DNA of 64,000 nt from the NCBI GenBank assembly GCA_036397755.1, contig DASWII010000066.1, positions 1 to 64,000 of the forward strand, written 5' to 3'. The stretch comes from CAMYLY01 sp036397755. GTDB lineage: Bacteria; Gemmatimonadota; Gemmatimonadetes; Gemmatimonadales; GWC2-71-9. Positions 49,596-57,656 of this stretch are shown here, piece after piece (position 1 is the stretch's first letter; every line of letters begins with the position of its first letter). The translations under genes were made by a program, and so were the position numbers. Under the pieces are notes generated by a model. The model ran no database searches, was not told the DNA's origin, and saw only the letters and a program-made list of their open reading frames with translations.

Positions 49596-50558
49596 ATGGC
49601 GCAAGAAAACCTCTGCGGACGCACAGTGGCGGGCTACCGCCTTATCGATCTGGTTGGTGAGGGAGGGACGGCTACTGTCTACCGCGCCGAACACCCCGAG
49701 CGTGGAGTCAGCGCCGTCAAGATCCTCAAGCAACGCATGCGTAATGATGCCACGGCAGTCAAGCGCTTTCTGCGCGAGGCCGGCTACGGAAGCCGGGTAG
49801 TACACCCGGCGATCGTCCGCACGTTCGACTTTGGGGATGAGGATGGTCTCTATTACCTCGCGCTCGAGTGGGTGCGCGGCGAATCGCTCGCTGACTACGT
49901 GAATCGGCAGGGACGCCTCCCTCCGGAGCAGGTGGCCAAGATCATCAGTCAGCTCGCTGACGGACTCGAGGCTGCGCATGCGGAAGGCATTATCCATCGG
50001 GACCTGAAGCCGGAGAACATGATCTACGATCCGGAGTCCGGGACCGTAAAGCTGCTCGACTTCGGCATCGCGCGGGACGCTCAACAGGACGCCACCGAAC
50101 GGCTCACGCGCACGGGTTTCTTTGTGGGCACGCTCAACTATGTTGCCCCGGAGGCCCTGTCCGGTGAGCTGGTCGGAGAAGCGGCAGACACCTACAGCTT
50201 GGCCACGATCGCGTATTATCTGCTGACTGGACGCCACCCGTATTCGGGTAGAACACCCCGCGAGATCTTCCAGCAGCTCCTCTCTCAGCCGCCCGTGCCG
50301 CTCAACGACGCCGTTGCCGGGTTGCGGTTCCCGGACGAACTCGAGGCCGTCGTCATGACGGCACTGTCGCGCGACCCGGCCGAGCGGCAGGACACCGTCC
50401 GGCACTTCGGAGAACAGGTCGTACACGCGGCCCGCCGCATATCGCCATCCAGTGTACCGCGCCGACAGGCCGCAGAACCGAAAACCGGATCCAAGGCCGA
50501 CCAATCGAGCGGAATCGCCGGTAAACTGCGAACGTTCTTTGGCAAAAACAAACTGTAG
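49596..50558 (+). CDS. Soluble eukaryotic-like Ser/Thr protein kinase
   Basis: A 320-aa kinase of the Hanks type. It has the glycine loop GEGGTATVYRAE (about residues 20-31), the lysine in AVKILK, the catalytic loop HRDLKPEN (about 131-138), DFG and the APE motif in YVAPEA. All residues needed for activity are present. The C-terminal about 45 residues are basic and disordered. There is no membrane helix or PASTA/sensor domain. The ATG at 49596 gives a standard N-terminus. Its targets are unknown; the neighbours are a transglycosylase and pyrE. Confidence 0.93.
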   Translation: MAQENLCGRTVAGYRLIDLVGEGGTATVYRAEHPERGVSAVKILKQRMRNDATAVKRFLREAGYGSRVVHPAIVRTFDFGDEDGLYYLALEWVRGESLADYVNRQGRLPPEQVAKIISQLADGLEAAHAEGIIHRDLKPENMIYDPESGTVKLLDFGIARDAQQDATERLTRTGFFVGTLNYVAPEALSGELVGEAADTYSLATIAYYLLTGRHPYSGRTPREIFQQLLSQPPVPLNDAVAGLRFPDELEAVVMTALSRDPAERQDTVRHFGEQVVHAARRISPSSVPRRQAAEPKTGSKADQSSGIAGKLRTFFGKNKL

Positions 50559-50577
50559 TAGTAGCTCTAGCTACTAC
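50558..50577. repeat. 9-bp inverted repeat between kinase and pyrE
   Basis: GTAGTAGCT and AGCTACTAC are exact complements separated by only two bases. The repeat begins at the kinase stop codon and ends 8 bases before the pyrE start. With a 2-nt centre it cannot close as a tight hairpin without opening a base pair or two, and there is no T-run, so it may be an operator for a dimeric protein. Confidence 0.65.
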
Positions 50578-50585
50578 CACGCAAA

Positions 50586-51149
50586 TTGAACGCTCAAGCA
50601 CGAGAGATTCAGCTGGCCACGCTTGCGGAGATGCTGAAGGTTCGATCCGTGCGCACCGGCGATTTCGAGCTTTCTTCGGGCAGGCGGTCTCGCTTTTACG
50701 TCGACGCTCGAACGACCACCATGTCCGCAGAGGGCGCGGCGATCATTGGGAGGCTGGGGCTGATGGAGATCCGGGCTGCGGGCTGGGAGCCCCTGGCGGT
50801 CGGTGGACTCACGCTCGGCTCCGACCCCGTCGCGTACGCCTTGAGCGCGGCCAGCCTCGCCGACCCGCCCGTGATCAACGCCTTTACGGTGCGCAAGGCC
50901 ACGAAGGCGCACGGAACGCAACGCCGCATCGAAGGCTGTTTCGTGGCCGATAGCCCCGTCGTGGTGGTCGAGGACGTCATAACGTCGGGAGCGTCGGCGC
51001 TCGACGCGGTCGCTGCGGTGAAAGCGGAGGGAGGTACGGTGCTCGGCGTAATTGCCTTGCTCGATCGTGAGGAGGGGGGAGCGGATGCGATCCGTGATGC
51101 CGGACTGGACCTGCGCATACTCGTTCGCCTGTCAGAACTCGGGCTCTGA
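50586..51149 (+). CDS. pyrE: Orotate phosphoribosyltransferase
   Basis: A 187-aa enzyme that joins orotate to PRPP to form OMP in pyrimidine synthesis. The PRPP-binding motif VVVVEDVITSGAS is at about residues 116-128. The N-terminal DFELSSGRRSRFYVD and the lysine-rich flexible loop VRKATKAHGTQRRIEG are typical. The start is taken as TTG at 50586; the next ATG (codon 17) would remove conserved helix residues. It lies 27 bases after the kinase gene, behind the inverted repeat. Confidence 0.9.
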   Translation: MNAQAREIQLATLAEMLKVRSVRTGDFELSSGRRSRFYVDARTTTMSAEGAAIIGRLGLMEIRAAGWEPLAVGGLTLGSDPVAYALSAASLADPPVINAFTVRKATKAHGTQRRIEGCFVADSPVVVVEDVITSGASALDAVAAVKAEGGTVLGVIALLDREEGGADAIRDAGLDLRILVRLSELGL

Positions 51150-51179
51150 TCGCCACGGTCCCATCCCTTACCGACCCCG

Positions 51180-52043
51180 TCAGCCCGGTTGTCCCGGATC
51201 TCCCGCCCCTAGAGTAAATGGACGGAACGAGCCGAACGTGGATCGGTAAGGGAAGATCAGGGCCTCGCCAAATTCCCGGACGACTCGGGCGAACCCGTAG
51301 TGACGTCGGAATTCGGTAGCGCAGACACCAAGCGTCGAGCGCACATGCCGCCCAAAACTCTGAGGCGAAGAGAATTCCAACGCGTAGGCAGCGTCGGCGA
51401 TGCTCCGGCCTGGCGCCTCCAGGAGTTCCGCCGCGTACGCCAGTCGGATTCCCACCAAGTACTGTTTGGGCGACGGAAGCCGGGCGCGGAGGAAGCGGGA
51501 CATGAAGGTGCTCGGGGGCGATCCCAACAGCCGGCTGAGCTCCCGAACCGTCTTCACACCGGGCGCCACGCGTACGAGGTACTCAAAGAGTCGGCGACAC
51601 TCCACCGTGGCCTGCGGACCGAGCGCCGGGACCAGGTGTTGAAGGATCCGCGCACCCGCCGCTGAAGTGGGGCTGGATACGACGGCGCGCAAACGGTGCC
51701 AGCCGTCCCGATCCCTGAGATCGATCACCCCTCGTACGCCATGGGCACCCAGATCCAGCAGTGTCTGAGGGGCGCTCAGGTCCTCGCGAGAGGCCATGAC
51801 CGCGAGCGTCGAGACGTTGGGGAAGCTGCGCACCAGCTTCGCCAATTCCGGGAGCTGCTCGCTCGGGACCGCGTGTGGCGAGACGAGGACGGCCCGCACC
51901 GGTCGTTCGCGCACGCATCGGATCGCCTCGGAAACGGACCTCACATGGTACGTCTTGCAGCCGCTGCCGATGGCCGCGTCCAGCCGCGCTTGTGTGTGCG
52001 GCAGTACGATGGTCGCCACTGCAGCGCTTTGGGACAGCAACAT
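51180..52043 (-). CDS. AraC-family-like transcriptional regulator
   Basis: A 287-aa protein. The C-terminal part (about residues 165-265) contains two helix-turn-helix units typical of AraC/XylS regulators (LSRLLGSPPSTFMSRFLRA and AYALEFSSPQSFGRHVRSTLG). The N-terminal part (about 10-120) resembles a receiver-like alpha/beta domain without clear phosphorylation aspartates (AVLVSPHAV, LAVMASREDL). The ligand is unknown. It is divergent from rnpB, with about 120 bp between them. Confidence 0.8.
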   Translation of the reverse strand: MLLSQSAAVATIVLPHTQARLDAAIGSGCKTYHVRSVSEAIRCVRERPVRAVLVSPHAVPSEQLPELAKLVRSFPNVSTLAVMASREDLSAPQTLLDLGAHGVRGVIDLRDRDGWHRLRAVVSSPTSAAGARILQHLVPALGPQATVECRRLFEYLVRVAPGVKTVRELSRLLGSPPSTFMSRFLRARLPSPKQYLVGIRLAYAAELLEAPGRSIADAAYALEFSSPQSFGRHVRSTLGVCATEFRRHYGFARVVREFGEALIFPYRSTFGSFRPFTLGAGDPGQPG

Positions 52044-52165
52044 CAGTGCATCCTCGATCTTCGGCCGCCGCAGGATCGAGTGGGGGTCTCAAATCCCAAT
52101 CAACGCCGCCCCCGGCGGGTTGCGCGTCTGTCAACAGGCAGCCGCTTCTAGCTATCTTGCTTCGG

Positions 52166-52525
52166 GGAGTGGTGGGTGCGACGGTCGCGGTCCACGTTGG
52201 ATCGAGGAAAGTCCGAACTCCGTAGGGCAGACTGCCAGGTAACGCCTGGGCGTCGAGAGGCGACGGTAAGGGCCACAGAGAACAGACCGCCTGCGACCTG
52301 GTCGTAGGTAAGGGTGAAACGGTGGGGTAAGAGCCCACCGCGCACCTGGTAACAGCGTGCGGCACGGCAACCCCCAGTCGGAGCAAGGCCAAATAGGCGG
52401 CGAGGTCCTGCCCGGACCGCCCGAGCCGCGGGTAGGCCGCTAGAGGTGTCAGGCGACTGCCACCGCAGAGAGATGACCGTCCGGCATTCGTGTCGAACAG
52501 AACTCGGCTTACGACCCACCACTCC
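52166..52525 (+). ncRNA. rnpB: RNase P RNA, bacterial type A
   Basis: This is the catalytic RNA that removes 5' leaders from tRNA precursors. The ends pair perfectly over 12 bases (52166-52177 with 52514-52525) as helix P1. Conserved core blocks are GAGGAAAGTCCG, GGTAACGCC, ACAGAGAACAGACCGCC, GGTAAGGGTGAAACGGTG, GGCAAC and GCAAGGCCAAATAGG, and GAGATGACCGTCC, AGAACTCGGCTTACGA at the 3' side. The protein subunit gene rnpA lies about 5 kb further right. The exact ends are inferred from P1. Confidence 0.95.
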
Positions 52526-52574
52526 ACCCCACACGGGCGTGGTCGGCGAGCACCTGAGCGGGAGCGCAATCGGC

Positions 52575-53417
52575 GTGCGGTTTGACGGCAGGACCAGATT
52601 GATTCCGTGGGTCATCGCGGGTTGCCTCGCGGCGTGTGCCGGGCAGCCGCCGTCCCACTCACCCCCAGAGCCCGTCCCTCCCCAAGCGTTCGCCTACTCG
52701 CCGTTCACGGCCAGCTACCTATTCGTCTCCAGGGGCCACACGCGCCAGCAGATCCCGGGTGGGGAAGCCGCGAACACCGAATACGCGTTCACCATCGGGC
52801 TCACGGCTGCTGTGGCGACCGATGGAGAGAACTTAATGGCCACGGTGACGGTCGACTCCGTACCGATGTTGTCAGGGGCGGCCGCCCTTGTGGCGGGCAA
52901 CATCACCCGCGCCGTCGGGAAGTCCGTTCGTGCCCGGATGCTCCCCAATGGCCGCCTTGTGAGTGACGACGCGCCGGATCCGGCGCTCGGTTCGTTGCCC
53001 CAGGTGGCCAGCCTGCTACAGGACTTCTTTCCTCGAATCCCCGAAACCGGTGTCACCGCGGGCGATCGGTGGATCGACAGCACCTCTAATGCCACGCACT
53101 CCAACGGACTGGACCTCACGACGGAGGCCGTTCGCACCTACGAAGCAGCCGATGGGAGCGATTCCGGCACCGGTGCGTTCCTCGAGGTTGTCGCCGAGGT
53201 CGTGTATACGCTGACCGGAAGTGGGGTCATGAGCGCCCAACCGATTGTGGTAGAGGGGGCCGGTGCGCGTCGCGAGCGGTTCTTTCTGGCAGCCAATGGC
53301 GCGTTTCTAGGCGGTATCACGCGAGATTCGTCCGCCGCGAACGCGACGATGTCTTCGATAGGTGTCACGATCCCCATCGTGCAAACGCGCACAGACACAC
53401 TCCGCATCATTCCATGA
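52575..53417 (+). CDS. Lipoprotein of unknown function
   Basis: A protein of about 280 aa with a lipoprotein signal: hydrophobic LIPWVIAG then the lipobox LAAC at about residues 18-21. The mature part is beta-rich, with no recognised domain. The GTG at 52575 was chosen because upstream in-frame codons run back into rnpB and lack similarity to a signal peptide; GGGAG lies about ten bases ahead. Its stop overlaps the start of the barrel protein gene, suggesting a joint envelope role. Confidence 0.75.
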   Translation: MRFDGRTRLIPWVIAGCLAACAGQPPSHSPPEPVPPQAFAYSPFTASYLFVSRGHTRQQIPGGEAANTEYAFTIGLTAAVATDGENLMATVTVDSVPMLSGAAALVAGNITRAVGKSVRARMLPNGRLVSDDAPDPALGSLPQVASLLQDFFPRIPETGVTAGDRWIDSTSNATHSNGLDLTTEAVRTYEAADGSDSGTGAFLEVVAEVVYTLTGSGVMSAQPIVVEGAGARRERFFLAANGAFLGGITRDSSAANATMSSIGVTIPIVQTRTDTLRIIP

Positions 53418-54286
53418 CGCGCCTCCGCGAGGTCTCCATGACTGCGGTGGCACTTGCACTGACCACCAGCGGGCTCTTCGGACAGGCTGGGCGACCGCAC
53501 AGCGCGCACTACCTGTTCGTGGCGGCGGTCGATGACGCCCGGGCGCTGTGGGTGAACCCCGCCGGCCTCGGGGTGATACCCGAGTACTCCGTGACCCTCG
53601 ACTTCACACTAGAGAGCGCCTCCACCGGCCGGCTGCGATTGGGTCAGTGGTCCGGGGCAGTGAACTCCCGCGGGTTCGGTTTGGGGTACCAGCGGGACCG
53701 TTTTGCGGACGACCCGTTCACCGCGGAGGTGGACCCCCTGTCGACTGGGGCATATCGTCTCGGCGGCGCGGTGCCGTTCGGCTCGGGTGCCATTGGCGCG
53801 AGTGTGTCGATGTATCGTGGCAACTCGGTGGGTACCGAGTTTGCGGGTGATGTGGGCATGCTGCTCGCACTTGGGCCCCGCTTCTCCTTCGGCGCCGTGG
53901 TGCAGAACGTTGGTCGCCCCGTGTTGCGCGCGACCAAGACGGCGATCAGCGGCACCGTGGGGGTGGCATGGTATGCCGTGCCGCAGACACTGGAGTTCGC
54001 AGCCGAAGGTCAGATCGTTGAGGGCCTAGCCGCCGCCAACACCACGGTCCGCTACAGAGCGGGCATCCACGTGTCCCCCGGGCGCTCGTTTCCAGTGTCG
54101 GTGTTTGGTGCATTCGACCTCGGATCCGATCCCGTCGTGCGGTCCCTCTTCATCGGCGTATCGCTGGGAGCGCACGAGCGCGTGGGTGTCACCGGGGCGG
54201 GCGTCCGGCGGGCGGCGGGCTTGGAGCTGAACGAATTCGGCGCGTACGGCATCGTGTCGCGCGGGCCGGAGCGACCCCACCCCTAA
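53414..54286 (+). CDS. Predicted outer-membrane beta-barrel protein
   Basis: A 290-aa exported protein with a signal peptide (hydrophobic residues 9-23, ending near FGQA). The mature chain begins with a region like the PorV/FadL-type start (ALWVNPAGLGVI) and continues with alternating hydrophobic and polar residues that form about ten or more strands (GFGLGYQRDRF, GAIGASVSMYRG, RFSFGAVVQNVG). The ATG overlaps the lipoprotein stop as ATGA. The role, transport or surface assembly, is unknown. Confidence 0.8.
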   Translation: MTRLREVSMTAVALALTTSGLFGQAGRPHSAHYLFVAAVDDARALWVNPAGLGVIPEYSVTLDFTLESASTGRLRLGQWSGAVNSRGFGLGYQRDRFADDPFTAEVDPLSTGAYRLGGAVPFGSGAIGASVSMYRGNSVGTEFAGDVGMLLALGPRFSFGAVVQNVGRPVLRATKTAISGTVGVAWYAVPQTLEFAAEGQIVEGLAAANTTVRYRAGIHVSPGRSFPVSVFGAFDLGSDPVVRSLFIGVSLGAHERVGVTGAGVRRAAGLELNEFGAYGIVSRGPERPHP

Positions 54287-54291
54287 GGGCG

Positions 54292-55401
54292 TCAGTCCAC
54301 GAGGCGCAGCGGCATCACCAGACAGAGATACGAGGCCGGATCATCCCAGCCTACCGGCTCCAGCGTCGCCGCTCGTTCCGGCGCCTTGAAGGTCATCCGG
54401 ATTTCGTCCGTCGGCATGAACTTCAGAATCTCGAGGAGATAATGAGCATTGAAGCCGATCTCAAGCGGTTCGCCTTCGTACGTCAAGCTCACTTCGTCCT
54501 GGGCCTCACCCAGGTCAGGCGTGTTCACGCTCATGACGAGTTTGCCCGAGCTGAATTGCAGACGTACCCGATGGGTCTGGTCGCTGGCCACGATCCCGAC
54601 GCGACGCAGGGACGAAGCGAGCGATTGCTTCTCCACGGTACATGACCGGTCGTTGTCGCGTGGGATGACCTGTTCGTAGTTCGGGTACGGACCCTCGATC
54701 AGTCGCGTAAACACCAGAGTCGTTCCACTGCGGAATCCCAAGTGATTCTCGCTCTTCGCGATCTCGATTTCGTCGGCGGGGCCGAAGAGCTTACGGACCT
54801 GTTCGAGTGCCTTGGGCGGCAGAATCAGGTCGGCCGTAGCCGCACCACCGCTGGCACCAACATCCATTCGCGCGAGACGGTGGCCGTTGGTCGCCACCAT
54901 GCGCATGCGGTCGCCACGCAACTCCCAGAGCACGCCGTTCAGTATTGGACGGCTCTCCTCTGTCGACGCGGCAAAACTGACGTGGTTGATGAGCTTCTGA
55001 AGGTCGCTCGATGTGACCTTCCATGTGTCGTCAAACCTGACCGGCGGGAAGTTTGGGAACTCCTCGCGCGGGATGCCGAGCAGCTTGTATTTCGTGCGGC
55101 CGCACTCGAGGCTGATGCGCTGCTCGCCGGAAGTGGTGAATCGGATGGCGGCGCTTGGCAATTCCCGCACGATCTCCACGAGCTTCTTGGCCGGTACCGT
55201 GACGGCACCTTCCTTGTCGACATCCGCCGGCACGACGGTGCTCACGGCGATATCGAGATCGGTTCCTGACAGGCGAATACCAGCAGGAATGGCTTCGACC
55301 AGGATATTCGCGAGTACCGGAAGTGTCGTCTTCGACGGAATGGTCGCAGCGACTGCCACGAGTCCTTCCTGAAGGCGCTCCCGTGTGATCGTGAACTTCA
55401 T
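54292..55401 (-). CDS. dnaN: DNA polymerase III sliding clamp (beta subunit)
   Basis: A 369-aa clamp that holds the replicative polymerase on DNA. It consists of three similar domains (about residues 1-120, 125-245, 250-369). The N-terminus MKFTITRERLQEGL and the C-terminal end LVMPLRLVD, where binding partners dock, are typical. The ATG at 55401 was preferred over one four codons earlier. It follows dnaA in the same direction across the origin-like spacer; recF does not follow, since the convergent barrel gene lies next. Confidence 0.95.
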   Translation of the reverse strand: MKFTITRERLQEGLVAVAATIPSKTTLPVLANILVEAIPAGIRLSGTDLDIAVSTVVPADVDKEGAVTVPAKKLVEIVRELPSAAIRFTTSGEQRISLECGRTKYKLLGIPREEFPNFPPVRFDDTWKVTSSDLQKLINHVSFAASTEESRPILNGVLWELRGDRMRMVATNGHRLARMDVGASGGAATADLILPPKALEQVRKLFGPADEIEIAKSENHLGFRSGTTLVFTRLIEGPYPNYEQVIPRDNDRSCTVEKQSLASSLRRVGIVASDQTHRVRLQFSSGKLVMSVNTPDLGEAQDEVSLTYEGEPLEIGFNAHYLLEILKFMPTDEIRMTFKAPERAATLEPVGWDDPASYLCLVMPLRLVD

Positions 55402-55457
55402 GGCCGTCCCCATGTTCGTGGAAAGAGAAGACTACTAGTCACGTACCTATAATTATC

Positions 55458-55472
55458 TAGTAATAGTAGTAG
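55458..55472 (-). other. DnaA-trio-like trinucleotide array
   Basis: Fifteen bases read TAG TAA TAG TAG TAG on the plus strand, thus CTA CTA CTA TTA CTA on the minus strand. Five consecutive trinucleotides fit the DnaA-trio pattern, in the right orientation to an AT-rich tract (55447-55457) and to box-like sequence on the other side. Confidence 0.55.
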
Positions 55473-55526
55473 AGTCTCTGGAAATCTTGACAGTCTGCAC
55501 AACCCGGTCCGCCGTCACACGTTGCC

Positions 55527-55549
55527 GAGTTTCCCGAGCAGGGAAACTC
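55527..55549. repeat. 9-bp perfect inverted repeat in the dnaN-dnaA spacer
   Basis: GAGTTTCCC at 55527-55535 and GGGAAACTC at 55541-55549 are exact complements around the 5-nt centre GAGCA. It can form a stable hairpin after the dnaA stop or serve as an operator in the dnaN promoter. No T-run follows in either direction. Confidence 0.7.
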
Positions 55550-55634
55550 TGGGGAGAGGTGTGGACAGACTCGTCCCATCCTGCCGGCGTCCACCATTGC
55601 ACACAGTCTCCACAGCATAGTCTCCCCAATTCGC

Positions 55635-57020
55635 TCACACTGTGAGCGCCAGTTCGCGGCGCGCGAGATCCACGCGATCGCGGAACTTGCGGTCACGGTC
55701 CATCTCCCGTTGCACTTTGTCGAGGCTGTGGATCACGGTGGAGTGGTCGCGACCCCCAAAAGCCTGTCCAATCTCGACGAGCTGCATGCTCAGCAACTCG
55801 CGGGTAAGGAACATCGCCACCTGTCTGGGGACCGTGAGCGAACGCGTGCGCGCTTTTGACCGCAGCCCCTCAGGCGTAACCCCCCAACGCCGTGCCACGA
55901 CTTCCTGGACCCGATCGACACTTGGCGTGCCCGAGCGGGCATCGACGGCTTCGCCGCCACCCTGCCGGATCTTGTCAGCCAAGGCCTCGCGGGCGAGTTC
56001 GATAGAAATCTCTCGATGCTTCAGCGATGCGAACAAGAGCAGCTTGATGATGCAACCTTCCAGCTCACGCACCGAACTCCGGACATGCTCGGCGATGAAG
56101 CGCAGTACATCGTCCGGAATCGTCAGCTCCAGATGATCCTGCTCAGCCTTCTTGCGGAGGATGGCGATCCGGTGCTCGAGGTCGGGCTGGCCGATATCCG
56201 CCACCATCCCCCATTCGAAGCGGCTCACCAGCCGGGACTCTAAGCCGGGGATCTCCTTGGGCGGGCGGTCGGACGTGAGAACGATCTGGCGCCCGCCTTC
56301 GTGCAAGGCGTTGAACGTGTGGAAGAACTCCTCCTGGGTCATCTCCTTGCCTTCCAGGAAGTGCACGTCGTCCACGAGAAACATGTCCACTTCGGTCCGA
56401 TATCGCTTGCGAAACTCGACCATCGTCCGGCTATGGATGCTCTCGATGACCTCGTTGATGAACTGCTCGGCGCCCATGTACACCACCCGCCCCTCGGGAT
56501 TGCGTTCCAAGTGAGCGTGCGCAATGGCTTGCATGAGGTGGGTCTTCCCCAACCCGGTCGGGCCGTAAATGAACAGCGGGTTGTAGGTCTTGCCCGGCGC
56601 CTCGGCGACCGCGTGCGCCGCGGCGCCCGCCAGCTCGTTTGACTTGCCCACCACGAACGTCTTGAACGAATACCGCTCATTAAGTGGCCGCGTGGCCTGT
56701 CGGCGCGGGGCATCGGCGCCGTCGCCCCTCGGGGCCACGAAAAAGTCCATCTGGGGGCGCTGAGCTCGTTCTTCCAGGACCCGGAATTCCAAGACGAGGG
56801 CTGAACCCACGGCGGCTGACGCAAGGCGCGTCAGAATCGGCGCGTGCTTGGACTCGTTCCACTCCACGGAGAACTGGTCGGGCGCACCAAGCACGAGCCG
56901 ACCGTCCGAAAAGGCGATCGGATCCAGTGGATCGAGCCAGGTACGTACGGCTGGCTCCGGAAGTTCGCCGCGGGCAGCCTCGAGGAGGCGTGACCACGCT
57001 TGTTGGGCTGTCAATTCCAT
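55635..57020 (-). CDS. dnaA: Chromosomal replication initiator protein DnaA
   Basis: A 461-aa AAA+ initiator that binds DnaA boxes and opens the origin. Domain I is at about residues 1-80, followed by a short linker, then the ATPase domain with Walker A GPTGLGKTH (about 155-163) and Walker B VDDVHFLEGK. The C-terminal DNA-binding domain has the signature GGRDHSTVIHSLDKV (about 423-437). The ATG at 57020 (MELTAQQAW) is the usual N-terminus; an upstream in-frame extension is non-homologous. It is divergent from rpmH. Confidence 0.96.
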   Translation of the reverse strand: MELTAQQAWSRLLEAARGELPEPAVRTWLDPLDPIAFSDGRLVLGAPDQFSVEWNESKHAPILTRLASAAVGSALVLEFRVLEERAQRPQMDFFVAPRGDGADAPRRQATRPLNERYSFKTFVVGKSNELAGAAAHAVAEAPGKTYNPLFIYGPTGLGKTHLMQAIAHAHLERNPEGRVVYMGAEQFINEVIESIHSRTMVEFRKRYRTEVDMFLVDDVHFLEGKEMTQEEFFHTFNALHEGGRQIVLTSDRPPKEIPGLESRLVSRFEWGMVADIGQPDLEHRIAILRKKAEQDHLELTIPDDVLRFIAEHVRSSVRELEGCIIKLLLFASLKHREISIELAREALADKIRQGGGEAVDARSGTPSVDRVQEVVARRWGVTPEGLRSKARTRSLTVPRQVAMFLTRELLSMQLVEIGQAFGGRDHSTVIHSLDKVQREMDRDRKFRDRVDLARRELALTV

Positions 57021-57153
57021 CGACAACTGCGAAATGCAGTTAGGTGGTGAGAAAGGGCGAGAGAGGTTACCACCCGCATGTGGAAAAGTCAACCTTGACC
57101 CAATACTCATATAGCGACTAGCTTTCCCGCCGCTCAACGCAGGGATTTCCAGG
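57021..57153. promoter_or_regulatory. dnaA-rpmH divergent spacer
   Basis: A 133-bp region with promoters expected for both dnaA and the rpmH-rnpA-yidD-yidC unit. TGTGGAAAA at 57079-57087 is the complement of TTTTCCACA, a one-mismatch DnaA box, so DnaA autoregulation is possible. An AT-rich patch lies at 57100-57115. A single box and modest AT-content make it a weaker origin candidate than the dnaN-dnaA spacer. Confidence 0.5.
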
Positions 57154-57315
57154 ATGAAGCGCACGTATCAACCCCGCAACAAGCGGCGGACACGAAAGCA
57201 CGGGTTCCGGACACGCATGAGCACTCGATGGGGCCGGGCCGTACTGAGCCGACGTCGCAAGAAGGGCCGCAAGCGCTTGTCGGTGCAGCTGCCGTCCAAG
57301 CACGGAGGGCGCTGA
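57154..57315 (+). CDS. rpmH: 50S ribosomal protein L34
   Basis: A 53-aa, very basic ribosomal protein. The sequence MKRTYQPRNKRRTRKHGFR and the later RRKKGRKRLSV are diagnostic of L34. It is slightly longer than the common 44-46 aa, with a C-terminal extension (QLPSKHGGR). AGG precedes the ATG closely. It heads the rpmH-rnpA-yidD-yidC unit next to dnaA. The last 88 bases overlap the best rnpA start. Confidence 0.97.
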   Translation: MKRTYQPRNKRRTRKHGFRTRMSTRWGRAVLSRRRKKGRKRLSVQLPSKHGGR

Positions 57316-57656
57316 CGGCCGAGGGGCTCCCTCGGATCCGGCGCCTCACGAGCGCTCGTGATATGCAAGCGGTGTTGCGCAACGGGCAACGCCGGCGCTT
57401 TCCCCGACTCGACATCTACTGGCGCGGCAACCAGCTAGACTACGCCCGCCTCGGTCTCATTGTGCCACTACACGGGAGAACGGCTGTGGAACGGAACCGG
57501 CTGCGGCGTCGACTCCGTGAACTCGCGCGGCGGAATGTTCTCCCGAATGCGGGAGCTATCGACATCATGATTCGGTCCGGTTCCGCTGCTTACGCCGCCA
57601 CGTTCGATCAGTTGGCGGAAGATCTCTCCAAGTGGTTGCGCGCGCGCTCCGCTTGA
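57228..57656 (+). CDS. rnpA: RNase P protein component, starting inside rpmH
   Basis: The basic protein subunit of RNase P, which helps the RNA bind tRNA precursors. The conserved core begins near residue 35 (RIRRLTSARD) and includes the RNR signature VERNRLRRRLREL. The frame from the rpmH start to this core contains only one standard start, the ATG at 57228 inside rpmH, giving 142 aa with an extra N-terminal tail of about 33 residues. A CTG overlapping the rpmH stop (57312) would be a non-standard alternative. The frame stays open across all of rpmH. Confidence 0.88.
   Translation: MGPGRTEPTSQEGPQALVGAAAVQARRALTAEGLPRIRRLTSARDMQAVLRNGQRRRFPRLDIYWRGNQLDYARLGLIVPLHGRTAVERNRLRRRLRELARRNVLPNAGAIDIMIRSGSAAYAATFDQLAEDLSKWLRARSA

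Larger units (their letters stand above)
55402..55634. other. Probable oriC region (dnaN-dnaA spacer)
   Basis: This 233-bp spacer between dnaA and dnaN combines several origin marks. On the minus strand a degenerate box ATTTCCAGA is followed by five trinucleotides CTA CTA CTA TTA CTA and then an AT-rich stretch, the order seen in the basal unwinding region of other bacteria. Further box-like sequences are CTGTCCACA (complement of 55560-55568) and GTCTCCACA (55606-55614). A 9-bp inverted repeat lies at 55527-55549. No perfect TTATCCACA occurs, so the call is moderate. Confidence 0.6.

Noticed and set aside
50558..50577. Intrinsic terminator after the kinase gene
   Set aside because: No T-run follows on either strand and the loop of two bases is too short for a good terminator.
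52446..52574. Upstream extension of the lipoprotein frame
   Set aside because: It overlaps the 3' part of rnpB and does not resemble a signal peptide; the start at 52575 gives a clean lipobox.
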